Source: an uncultured Halobacteriovorax sp.
GTDB taxonomy: Bacteria > Bdellovibrionota > Bacteriovoracia > Bacteriovoracales > Bacteriovoracaceae
Length of the DNA stretch: 64,000 nucleotides
Assembly (NCBI GenBank): GCA_913061265.1
Contig: CAJXVS010000003.1
Location: 372,001 to 436,000, forward strand
Direction of reading: 5' to 3'
Each line of letters opens with the position of its first letter. Within the stretch, counting starts at the first letter, position 1. Positions 19,799 to 32,419 of this stretch are shown here, in pieces. The notes beneath the pieces are model-generated. The model was not told the DNA's origin, searched no databases, and saw only the letters and a list, made by a program, of their open reading frames with translations. Position numbers and translations under genes: made by a program.

Positions 19799-21268
19799 TT
19801 AATCTGTATATTTATAAACAACCAATTGTTGAATAATACCAAACAAGGTTGAAACGAAAATATAAAGTACTAAACCTGACGGTAAATCCTTCATGATGAA
19901 ACCAAAGATTAGTGGCATCGCCATCATCACCTTAGCCTGTGTTGGATCCGCAGTTGTTGTTGGAGTTAGCTTTTGTTGACCAAACATCGCAATCGCCATG
20001 ACAACAGGAAGTACATAAAGAGGATCTTTAATACTTAGATCCGTAATCCAACCCATGAAAGGAGCGTTTACTAATTCAACTGAATTATAAAGTACTTGAT
20101 AAAAGGCAAAAAACACTGGCATCTGAAGAAGCATTGGAAGACATCCACCTAATGGATTAGCTCCTGCTCTTTTGAATAATTCCATCGTCTCTTTTTGCAT
20201 TCTTTGCGGATCGTCTTTAAATTTTTCACGAAGTTTAGTTAGTTCTGGTTGAACCTTCTGCATCTTCTTCATACTTATAATAGACTTATAGTAGAGAGGG
20301 AAAGTTAAGAATCTTAAAAGGATGGTAAGAAGGATAATCGCAATTCCATAATTAGGAATATACTTATAAACAAATTGAATTCCTCTAAGGATAGGAACTG
20401 CAATAATGCCAAAGATACCAAAATCGACACTTAACTGTAGGTTATCCCCTAATTTAGCTAAAATATCGTAGTTCTTCTTAACGAAAACTAAGTATGAATT
20501 GAAGTTTTGCGTAGGTTCAATGAAATCAATAACAAACTTACTACCTGCATTGCTAGCTTTAGCTGCAACCTTTTTGTCCATAACTAGAGCAAAAAGATGA
20601 AAGTTAAAATCTACGCCGGCCCATTTAATCAATCCATCGTAAGAGTCTTCATCGCCTACTTCAAAAGTATCAACGTCTTTAGCACCAAGAAAAGTAAAAT
20701 TTCTTATTTGACGGTTATCCAGTGTCTTCTCGCTAGACTCAAAAACAACTCTATATTGATAAGCTGTTGCTGAAACTAAGTTATAAGTTAATTTATCATC
20801 TTCACTTAAACTTCCCGTAAAGGTAATACCGAACTCACTATTAGTTCCCTTTAAAACTCCTCCATCTTCCTGAAGAGCCATAAAGATTGGGTGGAACTTT
20901 CCATCTTTCTTAATAAAGATCTTAAAAGGAGAACCTTTGCTCTCTAAGACATCTTTAAATAAATATTTTGAATCTGAATTTGAAAAATTAGTAATGCTAA
21001 GATCACTACCAATTCTAGCTGCTCCTTGAGAACCTTCTAAATCAGTATATTCAACTTCCGTACTTACAGGAACATTATCAACTAAGATTTTATTCTCTTT
21101 AGCTGGCTCAGTAGAAGTACCTTCTTTTGAAACAGGAGTATCTTTAACCTTTGCTACTTTATTCTTATCTTCAAAAGGTTGCTTTGGAGCAAAATAAGAT
21201 TGCCATACAAACAAGACTACCGCTGACAGAGCGATGGCCATAAACATTCTTCTTTGATCATTATTCAT
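19799..21268 (-). CDS. yidC: Membrane protein insertase YidC
   Basis: Inserts and folds inner-membrane proteins, alone or with Sec. The 489-residue protein has an N-terminal membrane helix (RRMFMAIALSAVVLFVWQSYF), a periplasmic beta domain (about residues 55-260) and the conserved five-helix core with FPLYYKSIISMKKMQKVQPE, the NPLGGCLPMLLQMPVFFAFYQVL region and a C-terminal PSGLVLYIFVSTLFGIIQQ. This is the Gram-negative form with the large periplasmic domain. It lies between yidD (15 bases) and mnmE (2 bases) in the usual order. Confidence 0.97.
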   Translation of the reverse strand: MNNDQRRMFMAIALSAVVLFVWQSYFAPKQPFEDKNKVAKVKDTPVSKEGTSTEPAKENKILVDNVPVSTEVEYTDLEGSQGAARIGSDLSITNFSNSDSKYLFKDVLESKGSPFKIFIKKDGKFHPIFMALQEDGGVLKGTNSEFGITFTGSLSEDDKLTYNLVSATAYQYRVVFESSEKTLDNRQIRNFTFLGAKDVDTFEVGDEDSYDGLIKWAGVDFNFHLFALVMDKKVAAKASNAGSKFVIDFIEPTQNFNSYLVFVKKNYDILAKLGDNLQLSVDFGIFGIIAVPILRGIQFVYKYIPNYGIAIILLTILLRFLTFPLYYKSIISMKKMQKVQPELTKLREKFKDDPQRMQKETMELFKRAGANPLGGCLPMLLQMPVFFAFYQVLYNSVELVNAPFMGWITDLSIKDPLYVLPVVMAIAMFGQQKLTPTTTADPTQAKVMMAMPLIFGFIMKDLPSGLVLYIFVSTLFGIIQQLVVYKYTD

Positions 21269-21283
21269 ATTTTTACCTGGTTG

Positions 21284-21511
21284 TTAGCAACAACGCCTCT
21301 CCACAGGAGGTGGATCGAAACCACCATCATTATAGGGATGACATTTAACTATTCGTGAAATGGAATACCATAACGCTAAATGGAAAGGAAGCTTCTCAAA
21401 ACATATTTTAGAATACTCAGAGCAAGTTGGATAAAACCTGCAGCGAGGCGCCAAAAAAGGCGAGATTAGTTTTTGATAAAATTTAATCAAGAGTTTAAAA
21501 AGGAAGTTCAT
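21284..21511 (-). CDS. yidD: Membrane protein insertion efficiency factor YidD
   Basis: A 75-residue amphipathic, cysteine-containing protein that helps YidC-dependent insertion. The family signature is clear: LIKFYQKLISPFLAPRCRFYPTCSEY followed by CHPYNDGGFDPPP (quoted in parts). Its ATG overlaps the rnpA stop by four bases and it precedes yidC, the classic rpmH-rnpA-yidD-yidC order. Confidence 0.95.
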   Translation of the reverse strand: MNFLFKLLIKFYQKLISPFLAPRCRFYPTCSEYSKICFEKLPFHLALWYSISRIVKCHPYNDGGFDPPPVERRCC

Positions 21512-21864
21512 TTTGCTGCGATAGCTTTGAAGATACCGTTAAAGGAATCTTCGATCTTCACCATTGGACTTACTGAGTTATCTTTAAAGAATTGTGGATG
21601 AACCACTAGAAGCACGTCTTTACCAAGGTCCTTAAATTCAGACTTTCTAAAAGCCTCTCTAAGACAGCGCTTAACTTTATTTCTCTTAACAGCATTCCCT
21701 ACTTTCTTAGAAGCACTAATACCAATACGTGTCTGTTTGTTTGTAGTTTTTTTGGAATAAGCCATTAACCACTTCGCTTTATTAGAAGTGCTTCCTGACT
21801 TAAGGAAAGTAAAGTCTGCCTTATTTAAAAGGCGGACTTCTTTCGGAAAAATTTCAGAGTTCAT
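21508..21864 (-). CDS. rnpA: Ribonuclease P protein component
   Basis: Protein subunit of RNase P, which matures the 5' ends of tRNAs. The 118-residue basic protein contains the RNR motif as KKVGNAVKRNKVKRCLREAFR, with the preceding RIGISASKK, and the usual LLVVHPQF strand. Normal length. It lies 5 bases after rpmH and overlaps yidD by 4 bases. Confidence 0.95.
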   Translation of the reverse strand: MNSEIFPKEVRLLNKADFTFLKSGSTSNKAKWLMAYSKKTTNKQTRIGISASKKVGNAVKRNKVKRCLREAFRKSEFKDLGKDVLLVVHPQFFKDNSVSPMVKIEDSFNGIFKAIAAK

Positions 21865-21869
21865 CAGAC

Positions 21870-22028
21870 TTATTTAGTACCAGTAGAAACTGTAAGATTC
21901 TTACGTCCCTTTCTTCTACGGGCGTTGATCACTTTCTTCCCACCAGGAGTAGACATTCTTTTTAGAAACCCGTGAACTCTAAGTCTTTTCTTTCTTTTTG
22001 GCTGCCAAGTTCTTTTGATCTTGCTCAT
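21870..22028 (-). CDS. rpmH: Ribosomal protein bL34
   Basis: A 52-residue, very basic large-subunit ribosomal protein. Sequence [20 protein letters not shown] and [12 protein letters not shown] are diagnostic. A longer frame extends upstream to 22109, but the MSKIKRT start at 22026-22028 is chosen because bL34 begins there in all bacteria and GAGG lies at normal distance upstream. First gene of the leftward origin operon. Confidence 0.96.
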   Translation of the reverse strand: MSKIKRTWQPKRKKRLRVHGFLKRMSTPGGKKVINARRRKGRKNLTVSTGTK

Positions 22029-22071
22029 CGCTATAACCTCTTCTACATAACTGATTTCGTTTCGAAGGTAT

Positions 22072-22100
22072 GATTTACACACCGGACAATGAAAGGTCAA
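22072..22100 (-). promoter_or_regulatory. Candidate promoter of the rpmH operon
   Basis: On the minus strand TTGACC (22095-22100), 17 bases, then TAAATC (22072-22077), a good -35 and a weak -10, 45-50 bases before the bL34 start. Confidence 0.45.
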
Positions 22101-22273
22101 GCTGCTCAATTGATAATCACCGGCCTAAATACCCCTTTTTAAACAAAATGTGGAAAACTTTTGGGCCCTGCTCAAAAACAGGATTGCTTTAAATGTTTCG
22201 GCCATGTTAATTTCTCGGTCCGCTTTCATACACACAACAACAACTAGTTTTCGCTAGTAGGGAGTCCGCAGGA

Positions 22274-23872
22274 ATGAGTGAACAATTTCCTTTTGAGCAC
22301 TTTTTATCCAATGAAACCAGCTTCAATCCATTGAATTTAAACAGTAAAAACAATGACTTAAAGCCACAAAAAGAGACTAATATAGTACAAAACCCCAATG
22401 AAAACTTCTCTCAAGATGAACTAATAGCCATCAATAAAGAGGTTCTTAACTACCTAAAAGATAGTGTAACTATCCAGAAATACAGTACTTATTTTGAAAA
22501 TACATTTTATTTACAAAAACTTGAAGATACTCATGCTCACTTCTCTGTGACCACTGAATTTATCAAAAATGTTATTAATAACAGCTACTTACCTTTTATT
22601 TCAGAAGCCATCCAGAATACTCTTGGTCAGGTTTTTCAGATATCAATTGAAGTTGTCACAAATACGGAAAGCCTAAGCTCTAATAAAGATAGCATCCTGA
22701 ATTCATTGAAGAGACAAAGGGCAATTGCTGGACCTGGAGCTAAATCAGCTAAAGAAGTGAAATTCAGCCTAGACCTTAACCAAACACAAGACGAGAAGAT
22801 TAAGTCCGCAGAATCCAAGTACATGGACCATGTAAGACCAAATACAAACAGTATCCTTTTCGATCCGACCAAGACTTTTGATAACTTCATTGTTGGACCA
22901 GAAAATAATATGGCCAATGCAACAGCACATAGCGTTGCAAAGCGACCAGGAAAAAGTGGAAAATATCCCTCTTTATATCTTCATAGTTCTCCGGGGCTTG
23001 GAAAGACTCACCTTCTCCATGCAGTTGCAAATGAAATCCAGGCCAATCATCCTCAGCTAGTTATCTGCTTGATTACAGCAAGAGAATTTCTAAAAGAGAT
23101 GATCAACTCAATTAAAGAAAAGAATATTGATGAATTTCAAAAGAAATATTTAGAAAAAATAGATGTTTTAATGATTGATGATATTCATGAACTCAAGAAC
23201 AAAGAAGGAACTCAAAACGAATTCTTTCACATCTTTAATGAACTCCATAATAAGGGCAAGCAACTGATCTTTACTTCAGATAAACCACCAAAAGATATTG
23301 ATGGTATTGAAGAAAGAGTAAGAAGCAGACTTGGTTGGGGACTTGTAGTTGATATTGGTAGCCCTAATCTTGAAACTAGAATTGCTATTCTAAAAAGAAA
23401 AGCTTTTGAACTAGATCTCTTTTTACAAGATGAAGTCTATACGCTTATAGCTAGCAATATTACGGCTAACATTCGAGAGCTTGAAGGTTCACTTATTAAG
23501 CTACAAGCCTATGCTGATTTAATGAATGTAGACTTAGAAATAGAACAAGTACGTGACCTACTAGGACTAGAGAACCGTGAAGATGCAAAGATCATCACTC
23601 TAGACACACTTGCTAGAGCCGTTTCACAACACTTTAAAATCCCTTTAGCGGATATAAAATCGAAAGCTAGAGGTCAGCACATAACAACTGCTAGACACGT
23701 TGGTATGTACCTTTCTAGAAAGATCTTAAACACTACTCAAAAAGAAATTGGACAGTTTTACGGGGGCCGCGATCACACTTCAGTTATCCACGCCGTCAAT
23801 AAAGTGACTGGCCAATTAAGAACAGACCTTAATTTATCTCGTGATCTTTTTGCCATCGAAAACAATTTATAG
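22274..23872 (+). CDS. dnaA: Chromosomal replication initiator DnaA
   Basis: AAA+ ATPase that binds DnaA boxes and melts the origin. The 532-residue protein is longer than the usual 440-470 because of about 50 extra N-terminal residues before the domain I helix (LNYLKDSVTIQKYSTYFENTF). Domain III has Walker A SSPGLGKTHLL, Walker B VLMIDDIHEL and sensor regions. Domain IV has the DNA-binding signature ARHVGMYLSRK and GGRDHTSVIHAV. The ATG at 22274 follows GCAGGA. It is the first rightward gene; the oriC region follows it directly. Confidence 0.97.
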   Translation: MSEQFPFEHFLSNETSFNPLNLNSKNNDLKPQKETNIVQNPNENFSQDELIAINKEVLNYLKDSVTIQKYSTYFENTFYLQKLEDTHAHFSVTTEFIKNVINNSYLPFISEAIQNTLGQVFQISIEVVTNTESLSSNKDSILNSLKRQRAIAGPGAKSAKEVKFSLDLNQTQDEKIKSAESKYMDHVRPNTNSILFDPTKTFDNFIVGPENNMANATAHSVAKRPGKSGKYPSLYLHSSPGLGKTHLLHAVANEIQANHPQLVICLITAREFLKEMINSIKEKNIDEFQKKYLEKIDVLMIDDIHELKNKEGTQNEFFHIFNELHNKGKQLIFTSDKPPKDIDGIEERVRSRLGWGLVVDIGSPNLETRIAILKRKAFELDLFLQDEVYTLIASNITANIRELEGSLIKLQAYADLMNVDLEIEQVRDLLGLENREDAKIITLDTLARAVSQHFKIPLADIKSKARGQHITTARHVGMYLSRKILNTTQKEIGQFYGGRDHTSVIHAVNKVTGQLRTDLNLSRDLFAIENNL

Positions 23873-23913
23873 GCCAACATTCCGCATAAACTAAGTTGAT
23901 AAAATTTAGTTTA

Positions 23914-23922
23914 TGTGGATAA
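23914..23922 (-). promoter_or_regulatory. DnaA box 1
   Basis: TGTGGATAA, perfect box read on the minus strand, 42 bases after the dnaA stop. Confidence 0.85.
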
Positions 23923-24040
23923 CTATTATGTGAAGTTTCCTTCACAAGTTTTTCCATACTTTATTCAACTTTGTTAACATTCAAGACAGTTTAAAGATCT
24001 AGCAAAATTGAACAGTTGATTCCCAATTCACATTTTCGTA

Positions 24041-24101
24041 CACATGTTAATTACTTCATCGGCTTATATACCTTGATAAGAATAAGAGTAATTAACATGT
24101 G
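24041..24101. repeat. Inverted repeat in oriC
   Basis: Perfect 15-base arms, CACATGTTAATTACT at 24041-24055 and its complement at 24087-24101, with a 31-base centre. The right arm runs into DnaA box 2. It could be a cruciform, a binding site for another initiation factor, or an architectural element. Confidence 0.85.
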
Positions 24102-24106
24102 GATAA
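24098..24106 (-). promoter_or_regulatory. DnaA box 2
   Basis: TGTGGATAA, perfect, followed four bases later by TGTGAATAA (24110-24118, one mismatch) in the same orientation. Confidence 0.87.
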
Positions 24107-24169
24107 AATTGTGAATAACTTTTAGAAAAATGGCCCTATTTTCGTACAACGCAAAGCTAAAGAAAAAGC

Positions 24170-24178
24170 TGTGGATAA
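24170..24178 (-). promoter_or_regulatory. DnaA box 3
   Basis: TGTGGATAA, perfect, followed at 24181 by the weaker TGTGGAAAC. Confidence 0.87.
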
Positions 24179-24330
24179 ACTGTGGAAACAAACCTTAATA
24201 AACTGGTATAAATGTGAACAATTAAAGAATATCCGAATCAATTATAATTTTTTTAATTAGTTATCAACTTCTACTCACATAGGTACTCAAGATAAGTACA
24301 CGTAATCACGCCAAAAAAGGACTTTCCCAC

Positions 24331-24339
24331 TTATCCACA
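24331..24339 (+). promoter_or_regulatory. DnaA box 4
   Basis: TTATCCACA, perfect and in opposite orientation to the other three, directly beside the A/T-only stretch that probably unwinds. Confidence 0.87.
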
Positions 24340-24450
24340 CAGTATAATATATATTAAATAAATATAGAGATTAGAAAATGAAGAGCTAACGCCCTTGCAG
24401 AACCTACAGATAGATTATAAAAATTCTAAATAAATCTTTTAAGGACAACT

Positions 24451-25566
24451 ATGAAAGTTTGTTTAGACACTGACACATTTAGATCTGCCATCAACAAAAT
24501 CTTAACTGTTGTTGATAAAAGAAATTCTAGACCTATCTTAACTTATGCTTTGATTAAGGCCGAAGGAGATACTCTTCAGATATCAGCAACAGATCTTGAA
24601 GTTTCAGCAAAGGTTTGTGTTCAAGCAAATGTTAATGAATCAGGAACATTCTGTGTAAATGCTAAGAATATATTTGATATTCTCAGAGAACTACCTGACG
24701 GAGAAGTTCACCTAGAAATAATCGAAGGTGAAAATACTTTAAAATTATTTTTCAAAGATATTCACTATTCACTCTTAGTTTATAAGAATGAAGATTTTCC
24801 ACAACTAGTATTCCACAACGAGAACAACCAAGTACAAATGAACTCTCAAGGTTTATTAGATGTTATTAGTAAAACTAGTTACGCAATCTCAACTGATGAA
24901 ACTAGATTGTACCTAAATGGTATTTATCTCCAAGAGAGAGATTCTAAGTTAAGAGCTGTAGCCACCGATGGACATCGATTATCAATGGTTGATACTGAGG
25001 TTGATGTTAACGGAATAGATTCACTTACAAATGGAATTATCATTCCTAAGAAAGGTGTCTATGAGCTGAAAAAGCTAGCTGAAGCTAATCCTGGAGCTGA
25101 GATAAAGATCTCACTAGATGATTCCTTCTTGTATGCAAACTCAGAAAATAATTATTATCTATCAGTTAGACTGATCGCAAGAGAATATCCTAAGTACCAA
25201 GCAGTCATTCCTTCAAAGACTTCTTTTCTTTTAACAGCAGATAAAGATCTACTCTTTGATGCAATTAGAAGAATTAAGATCATGTCTAATGAGAAATCAA
25301 ATGGTGTTAGAATTCATTTAAAAGATAAAGAAATGACAATCACAGCTAACCATCCAAGCCTTGGTGATGCTTCAGAAAAACTACCTGTTGATTATAATGG
25401 AAAAGATATGGAAATTGGCTTCAATGCTAAGTACCTTATTGATACTTTATCTATCTTCGACAATGGTGAAGTTCTTATGGAACTAAATAATGAATTAAGC
25501 CCTGTCATTATCAGGTCATCTAATTCACCAAGCCATATGGGCATTATTATGCCTTTAAAGCTCTAG
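24451..25566 (+). CDS. dnaN: DNA polymerase III beta sliding clamp
   Basis: Ring-shaped processivity clamp for replication. The 371-residue sequence has the three repeated clamp domains, with typical RPILTYALIKAEGDTLQISATDLE near the start (quoted in part), RAVATDGHRLS near residue 170 and a C-terminal PSHMGIIMPLKL. It lies after oriC and 5 bases before recF; AAGGA precedes the ATG at good distance. Confidence 0.97.
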   Translation: MKVCLDTDTFRSAINKILTVVDKRNSRPILTYALIKAEGDTLQISATDLEVSAKVCVQANVNESGTFCVNAKNIFDILRELPDGEVHLEIIEGENTLKLFFKDIHYSLLVYKNEDFPQLVFHNENNQVQMNSQGLLDVISKTSYAISTDETRLYLNGIYLQERDSKLRAVATDGHRLSMVDTEVDVNGIDSLTNGIIIPKKGVYELKKLAEANPGAEIKISLDDSFLYANSENNYYLSVRLIAREYPKYQAVIPSKTSFLLTADKDLLFDAIRRIKIMSNEKSNGVRIHLKDKEMTITANHPSLGDASEKLPVDYNGKDMEIGFNAKYLIDTLSIFDNGEVLMELNNELSPVIIRSSNSPSHMGIIMPLKL

Positions 25567-25571
25567 GCTAA

Positions 25572-26663
25572 ATGCTTCCCTATAAGCTTCAAAAATTTCA
25601 GGCAACTAATTTTCGTAACCTAATGCCTGATGTGATTGAGTTTGGACCTAATATCAATTGTATCTTAGGGGAAAATGGAAACGGGAAAACAAATATCTTA
25701 GAAGCCATCTTTGTCTTGGCCAATAAAAAATCCTTCCGTAAAAACACAAGTTTTCCACAATACTTGGGTATTGATGGTGAAAAACCCGAGATAATATTAT
25801 CCAGTGTCTTCGAAGTAGAATCTGAGATTGTTAGTTACTCAGCTAAGATTGAAGAAAAACAATCACAGTTTTTTCTAGAAGGTAAACCGGCTAAAAAGAA
25901 GCCTGAAATTAAATTGGTTTTTATTAATCCGTTTGATTCATATGGCTTTCATAATATTCCTTCTCATAGAAGAACCTGGTTTGATCAACATATCTCTCTC
26001 TTAGATAAAGATTATAAAAAAGCACTAAACAAATACACTTCTGCTCTAAGGTCACGGAATGTCTTACTTTCAAAAAAACCACCTGCCTTTAGAGAGCAAA
26101 TTAAAGCTTTTGATGTAGAGCTAGCTGCAAATTCTGTTTATCTTACTGAGAAGCGCGTTGCTTTTATTAAAGAGATGGCACCTTTCACAAATGGCATTTT
26201 TAAAAAGATATTTGCTGAAGAACATCAACTAGAAATTGAAATTAGCTCCCAAGTTGTAGGTCTTGATCAGAATCAGATATTTGAACTACTGCAAAATAAT
26301 TTAGAAAAAGATGAGGTGAGATGCGTTACATCTTATGGTGTTCACAAAGATGACTATGTGCTTCTCTTTAATGGTTTAAACTCATTTGATTACTGTTCTT
26401 TAGGCCAACAAAAAATGAGCTATTTGAGCCTCTTGTTTGCCTATATAGAGCTCTTTAGGTATAAATTCATGGCATACCCTATTGTGTTGATAGACGACGT
26501 TTCAGGGGAGCTGGATAAGTTCCGTTGGAAGAAGTTAGTAGAGTTTTTGGAGCATAGCGAATTCCAAGTTCTGATAACGACTGCCAACGAAAAATTCAAA
26601 GAAGAATTAGAACAAATTCAAAATGCCAAGAAGATCTATGTGGAGTCCGGAAGGATTTCTTAA
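25572..26663 (+). CDS. recF: DNA replication and repair protein RecF
   Basis: SMC-like ATPase that helps load RecA at gaps. At 363 residues it has Walker A GENGNGKTNILEAI near residue 35, the ABC signature region SLGQQKMSYLSLLFA and Walker B PIVLIDDVSGELD. The sequence is diverged (for example a shortened middle) but the order of motifs is complete. It lies between dnaN and gyrB as in most bacteria. Confidence 0.94.
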   Translation: MLPYKLQKFQATNFRNLMPDVIEFGPNINCILGENGNGKTNILEAIFVLANKKSFRKNTSFPQYLGIDGEKPEIILSSVFEVESEIVSYSAKIEEKQSQFFLEGKPAKKKPEIKLVFINPFDSYGFHNIPSHRRTWFDQHISLLDKDYKKALNKYTSALRSRNVLLSKKPPAFREQIKAFDVELAANSVYLTEKRVAFIKEMAPFTNGIFKKIFAEEHQLEIEISSQVVGLDQNQIFELLQNNLEKDEVRCVTSYGVHKDDYVLLFNGLNSFDYCSLGQQKMSYLSLLFAYIELFRYKFMAYPIVLIDDVSGELDKFRWKKLVEFLEHSEFQVLITTANEKFKEELEQIQNAKKIYVESGRIS

Positions 26664-26687
26664 TCTTCCTAGCGAAAGAATTACTAA

Positions 26688-29159
<2,472 letters not shown>

Positions 29160-29169
29160 GGAAGAATAG

Positions 29170-31644
29170 ATGGCTGACGATAATACACCTGTTGATCACG
29201 GAAATATTGAACCTGTAGCGATTCAGGATGAAATGCGTAACTGTTATTTAGATTATGCTATGTCGGTTATTATTGGCCGCGCTCTTCCTGATGTTAGAGA
29301 TGGAATGAAGCCAGTGCATAGAAGATCTCTCTATGCCATGCATGCCAATGGTAACTATCATAATAAACCATATTTAAAATCAGCCAGAATTGTTGGTGAT
29401 GTAATTGGTAAGTATCACCCACACGGTGATACTGCTGTTTACGGTACAATTGTTAGACTAGCTCAGCCGTTCTCAATGAGGTATCCGCTAGTTGATGGTC
29501 AGGGTAACTTTGGTTCTATCGATGGTGATAGTGCTGCCGCCATGAGATATACAGAAATTCGATTAAAGAAACTCTCTGAAGAGATGATGAAGGATCTTGA
29601 TAAGGAAACTGTTGATTGGCAGCCAAACTTTGATGAATCTTTAAAAGAACCAAAAGTGCTACCTTCAAGAGTTCCAAACTTATTGATTAACGGAACTGCA
29701 GGTATTGCTGTTGGTATGGCCACAAACATACCTCCTCACAACTTAACTGAGATTATGAATGCTCTTCTAGTTCTTTTAGATGATCGTAATACATCTGTTG
29801 ATGATTTAATGAAAATTGTAACGGGCCCTGATTTTCCTACTGCAGGATTTATTCATGGAACAGAAGGAATTAAATCTGCCTATAAAACAGGTAGAGGTAT
29901 TATTCAGATCAGAGCAAAAACTGATATTGAAGAATTTGGTAGAGACAGAGAAAGAATTGTTATTACTGAACTTCCATACCAAGTTAATAAAGCAAAACTA
30001 ATTGAGAAAGTTGCTGATCTAGTTAATGGAAAAGCTCTAACAGGAATTTCAGATATTAGAGATGAGTCAAGTCATCTTGGTATTCGCGTGGCCATTGATC
30101 TTAAGAAAGGTGAAATAGCTAACGTTATTTTAAATAGACTCTATAAACAAACTCAGCTCCAAACATCTTTTGGGATTATCTTCTTATCAATTAAGAATAG
30201 TTCACCAAAAGTAATGGATCTAAGAGAACAACTTGATTCTTTTATCGATCACAGGCGTGAAGTTGTTATTCGTAGAACTGTTTATGAATTAAAGAAAGCA
30301 AAAGAAAGAGCACATATTTTAGAAGGCTTAAAAACAGCTGTTGAAAATATTGATGCAATTGTTGAGTTGATCAAGAAATCAGAAGGTCCTCAACAAGCTA
30401 AAGCTTCACTAATAAGTAAGTACACACTCTCAGCTATTCAAGCTCAAGCAATCTTGGACATGCGTCTACAAAGATTAACGGGTCTTGAGCGTGATAAAAT
30501 TATTAAAGATCATGCTGAGATCATGGCAGAAATTACTCGCTTACAAGGTATTTTAGATTCTGAAGATTTAATTATTGGAATTATTAGAGATGAGTTCAAT
30601 GAGATCTTAGAAGCTTATGGAGATGAGAGAAGAACTCAGATCGTTGCAGCGGCTGATGAGATTCAAATTGAAGATCTTGTTAAACAAGAAGAAGTTATCG
30701 TTACTGTAACTCACAAGGGTTATATCAAACGTATGGCCCTTGATACTTACAAGACTCAGAAGCGTGGTGGTACCGGTGTTAAAGGTGCAGCTTCAGCTGA
30801 TGATGACTTCTTTACTTCTATCTTTACAGCTAATACGCATTCAACACTTCTCTTTTTTACTAGTAGGGGAACTGTTTTCTCTAAGAAAGTTTATACAATT
30901 CCAGAAGGGACAAGAACCAATAAGGGACGTAATGTTGCGAACCTTATCCAGATTCCTTCAGGTGAGAAGATTAAAGAGATCTTATGCATTCCTTCCGATG
31001 ACCAATTAGAAGGTAAATATTTGATGTTCGCTACTGAAGGCGGAATTGTTAAGAAGACTAACCTCTCTGATTATAAAAAGATAAAACAAAGTGGTCTTAA
31101 ATCTATCAAGATTGTTGATGGAGATTCGCTTCTTACTGTTAGAGTTACCGACGGATCTAAAGATGTTCTTCTTTGCTCAAATGGTGGAAAGATCATCAGG
31201 TTTGCAGAAACTGATTGCCGCCCTATGGGAAGAGTCTCTCAAGGTGTTAAAGGGATTAATATCGGTGCTGATGAGAGAATTATCGGTATGGAAATTATCG
31301 ATGATAATGTTGAAATTCTATCAATCACTGAAAATGGTTACGGGAAAAGAACAAGTTCTTCACAATACAGAAAGCAGACGAGAGGCGGAAAAGGTATTCT
31401 CGCTATGCGCTTAACTGAAAAGAACGGAGAGATTAGAGATATTAAACCTGTTTCTGATAAAGATGATCTCATGATCATTACTGATCAAGGGCAAGTTATC
31501 CGTACTAAAATTTCGGGCATTTCCTTAATGGGTAGAGCTACTCAAGGTGTCAGAATTATCAAGCTCAAGACTGGTGAAAAAGTTGTTGCTGTTGAAAAGA
31601 TAGTCGACCCAGATGATGAAGTGGATGTATCTACTGAAGAGTAA
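29170..31644 (+). CDS. gyrA: DNA gyrase subunit A
   Basis: DNA-cleaving subunit of gyrase. The 824-residue protein has the catalytic tyrosine in [12 protein letters not shown], the quinolone-determining stretch [22 protein letters not shown] (quoted in part), and a C-terminal six-bladed pinwheel whose GyrA box reads [10 protein letters not shown], marking it as gyrase and not topoisomerase IV. It lies 10 bases after gyrB; its 3' end overlaps the next lipoprotein gene. Confidence 0.97.
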   Translation: MADDNTPVDHGNIEPVAIQDEMRNCYLDYAMSVIIGRALPDVRDGMKPVHRRSLYAMHANGNYHNKPYLKSARIVGDVIGKYHPHGDTAVYGTIVRLAQPFSMRYPLVDGQGNFGSIDGDSAAAMRYTEIRLKKLSEEMMKDLDKETVDWQPNFDESLKEPKVLPSRVPNLLINGTAGIAVGMATNIPPHNLTEIMNALLVLLDDRNTSVDDLMKIVTGPDFPTAGFIHGTEGIKSAYKTGRGIIQIRAKTDIEEFGRDRERIVITELPYQVNKAKLIEKVADLVNGKALTGISDIRDESSHLGIRVAIDLKKGEIANVILNRLYKQTQLQTSFGIIFLSIKNSSPKVMDLREQLDSFIDHRREVVIRRTVYELKKAKERAHILEGLKTAVENIDAIVELIKKSEGPQQAKASLISKYTLSAIQAQAILDMRLQRLTGLERDKIIKDHAEIMAEITRLQGILDSEDLIIGIIRDEFNEILEAYGDERRTQIVAAADEIQIEDLVKQEEVIVTVTHKGYIKRMALDTYKTQKRGGTGVKGAASADDDFFTSIFTANTHSTLLFFTSRGTVFSKKVYTIPEGTRTNKGRNVANLIQIPSGEKIKEILCIPSDDQLEGKYLMFATEGGIVKKTNLSDYKKIKQSGLKSIKIVDGDSLLTVRVTDGSKDVLLCSNGGKIIRFAETDCRPMGRVSQGVKGINIGADERIIGMEIIDDNVEILSITENGYGKRTSSSQYRKQTRGGKGILAMRLTEKNGEIRDIKPVSDKDDLMIITDQGQVIRTKISGISLMGRATQGVRIIKLKTGEKVVAVEKIVDPDDEVDVSTEE

Positions 31645-32419
31645 GCTTCTTTTATTAGGAAGCTTACTTCTACTTTGCTCCTGTGATTTTACACCAACGA
31701 TCAATAAAGAGATCGTTGAAGCTCAGGAGTACCTTCTTGTTCAGAAGTACGAAAAATCTATTGCAAAATATAAGCAGATTATAGAAAAAAACCCCAATAA
31801 TGAATTGAAGGTTAAGATATATTATCAGCTTGGCGAAATATACAGTACCAATTTAGGTCAAAATAAACTGGCTATTGATTTTTTTAATAAAGTAAAAGAC
31901 TTAACTGAAGATCCGCTTTTCTTGGTTAAATCTGAAGAAAGAATTGGTGAAATAGCCTTTAACTTCTCTAAGAACTTTAAGACAAGTTTCGATTCTTATA
32001 AAAACTTATCTAAATTCACTCCTAAATTAACTAACTTTGATCTCTATCAATTCCGTATGGCCATCTCAGCATTTAAGTTGAGTAATCGACAAGATGCCAA
32101 AACAATTTTTGAACAGATACAAAAAAATAGAAATCATAAGTTCTTTGTGGATTCCTTTTATTACCTCGGACTGGTTTTCTTTCAGGAAAAAAAATGGAAG
32201 AGATCACTTATCTATTTAAAAGAATACATAAAAAGAGAGAATAGAAGAGAACTTGTGGTCCAAGCAAAGTTCATCTTAGCCAATATTTATGAGTCCATGG
32301 AAGAATTAAAGACTGCATACGATTTGTACTATTCTATTTTAGGAAAGTATCCCAATACACAGGTAGTCCAAAATAGGCTCAATAGTATCTACTCAAGAAG
32401 AATTGCGAGAAAGAGATAG
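31613..32419 (+). CDS. TPR outer-membrane lipoprotein (BamD/YfiO-like)
   Basis: A 268-residue lipoprotein with a signal peptide ending in a lipobox (LLLCSC, lipidated cysteine in LCS-C). The rest is helical repeats of about 35-40 residues ([48 protein letters not shown]), like tetratricopeptide repeats of the BamD/YbgF kind. BamD is part of the outer-membrane assembly machine, but its gene is not usually here, so only the fold is claimed. The frame opens inside gyrA (32-base overlap); ATG codons at 31613, 31616 and 31625 are all possible, the last giving the most regular signal peptide. Confidence 0.72.
   Translation: MMKWMYLLKSKLLLLGSLLLLCSCDFTPTINKEIVEAQEYLLVQKYEKSIAKYKQIIEKNPNNELKVKIYYQLGEIYSTNLGQNKLAIDFFNKVKDLTEDPLFLVKSEERIGEIAFNFSKNFKTSFDSYKNLSKFTPKLTNFDLYQFRMAISAFKLSNRQDAKTIFEQIQKNRNHKFFVDSFYYLGLVFFQEKKWKRSLIYLKEYIKRENRRELVVQAKFILANIYESMEELKTAYDLYYSILGKYPNTQVVQNRLNSIYSRRIARKR

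Larger units (their letters stand above)
23873..24450. other. Probable chromosomal origin of replication (oriC)
   Basis: A 578-base gap with no gene, between dnaA and dnaN. It holds four perfect DnaA boxes in two orientations, several one- or two-mismatch boxes (24110-24118, 24181-24189), a 15-base-arm inverted repeat and an almost pure A/T stretch at about 24340-24370 next to the last box, a good candidate unwinding element. Genes on both sides point away from the rpmH-dnaN interval, as expected at an origin. Confidence 0.88.

Noticed and set aside
22029-22109. An extended 79-residue bL34
   Set aside because: The extension is outside the family's uniform start, and the GAGG site lies in front of the internal ATG.
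22110-22273. A second origin or structural RNA in the rpmH-dnaA gap
   Set aside because: Only one imperfect DnaA box (TGTGGAAAA near 22149) and a short CCTG/CAGG hairpin are seen; nothing like 6S, SRP or RNase P RNA.
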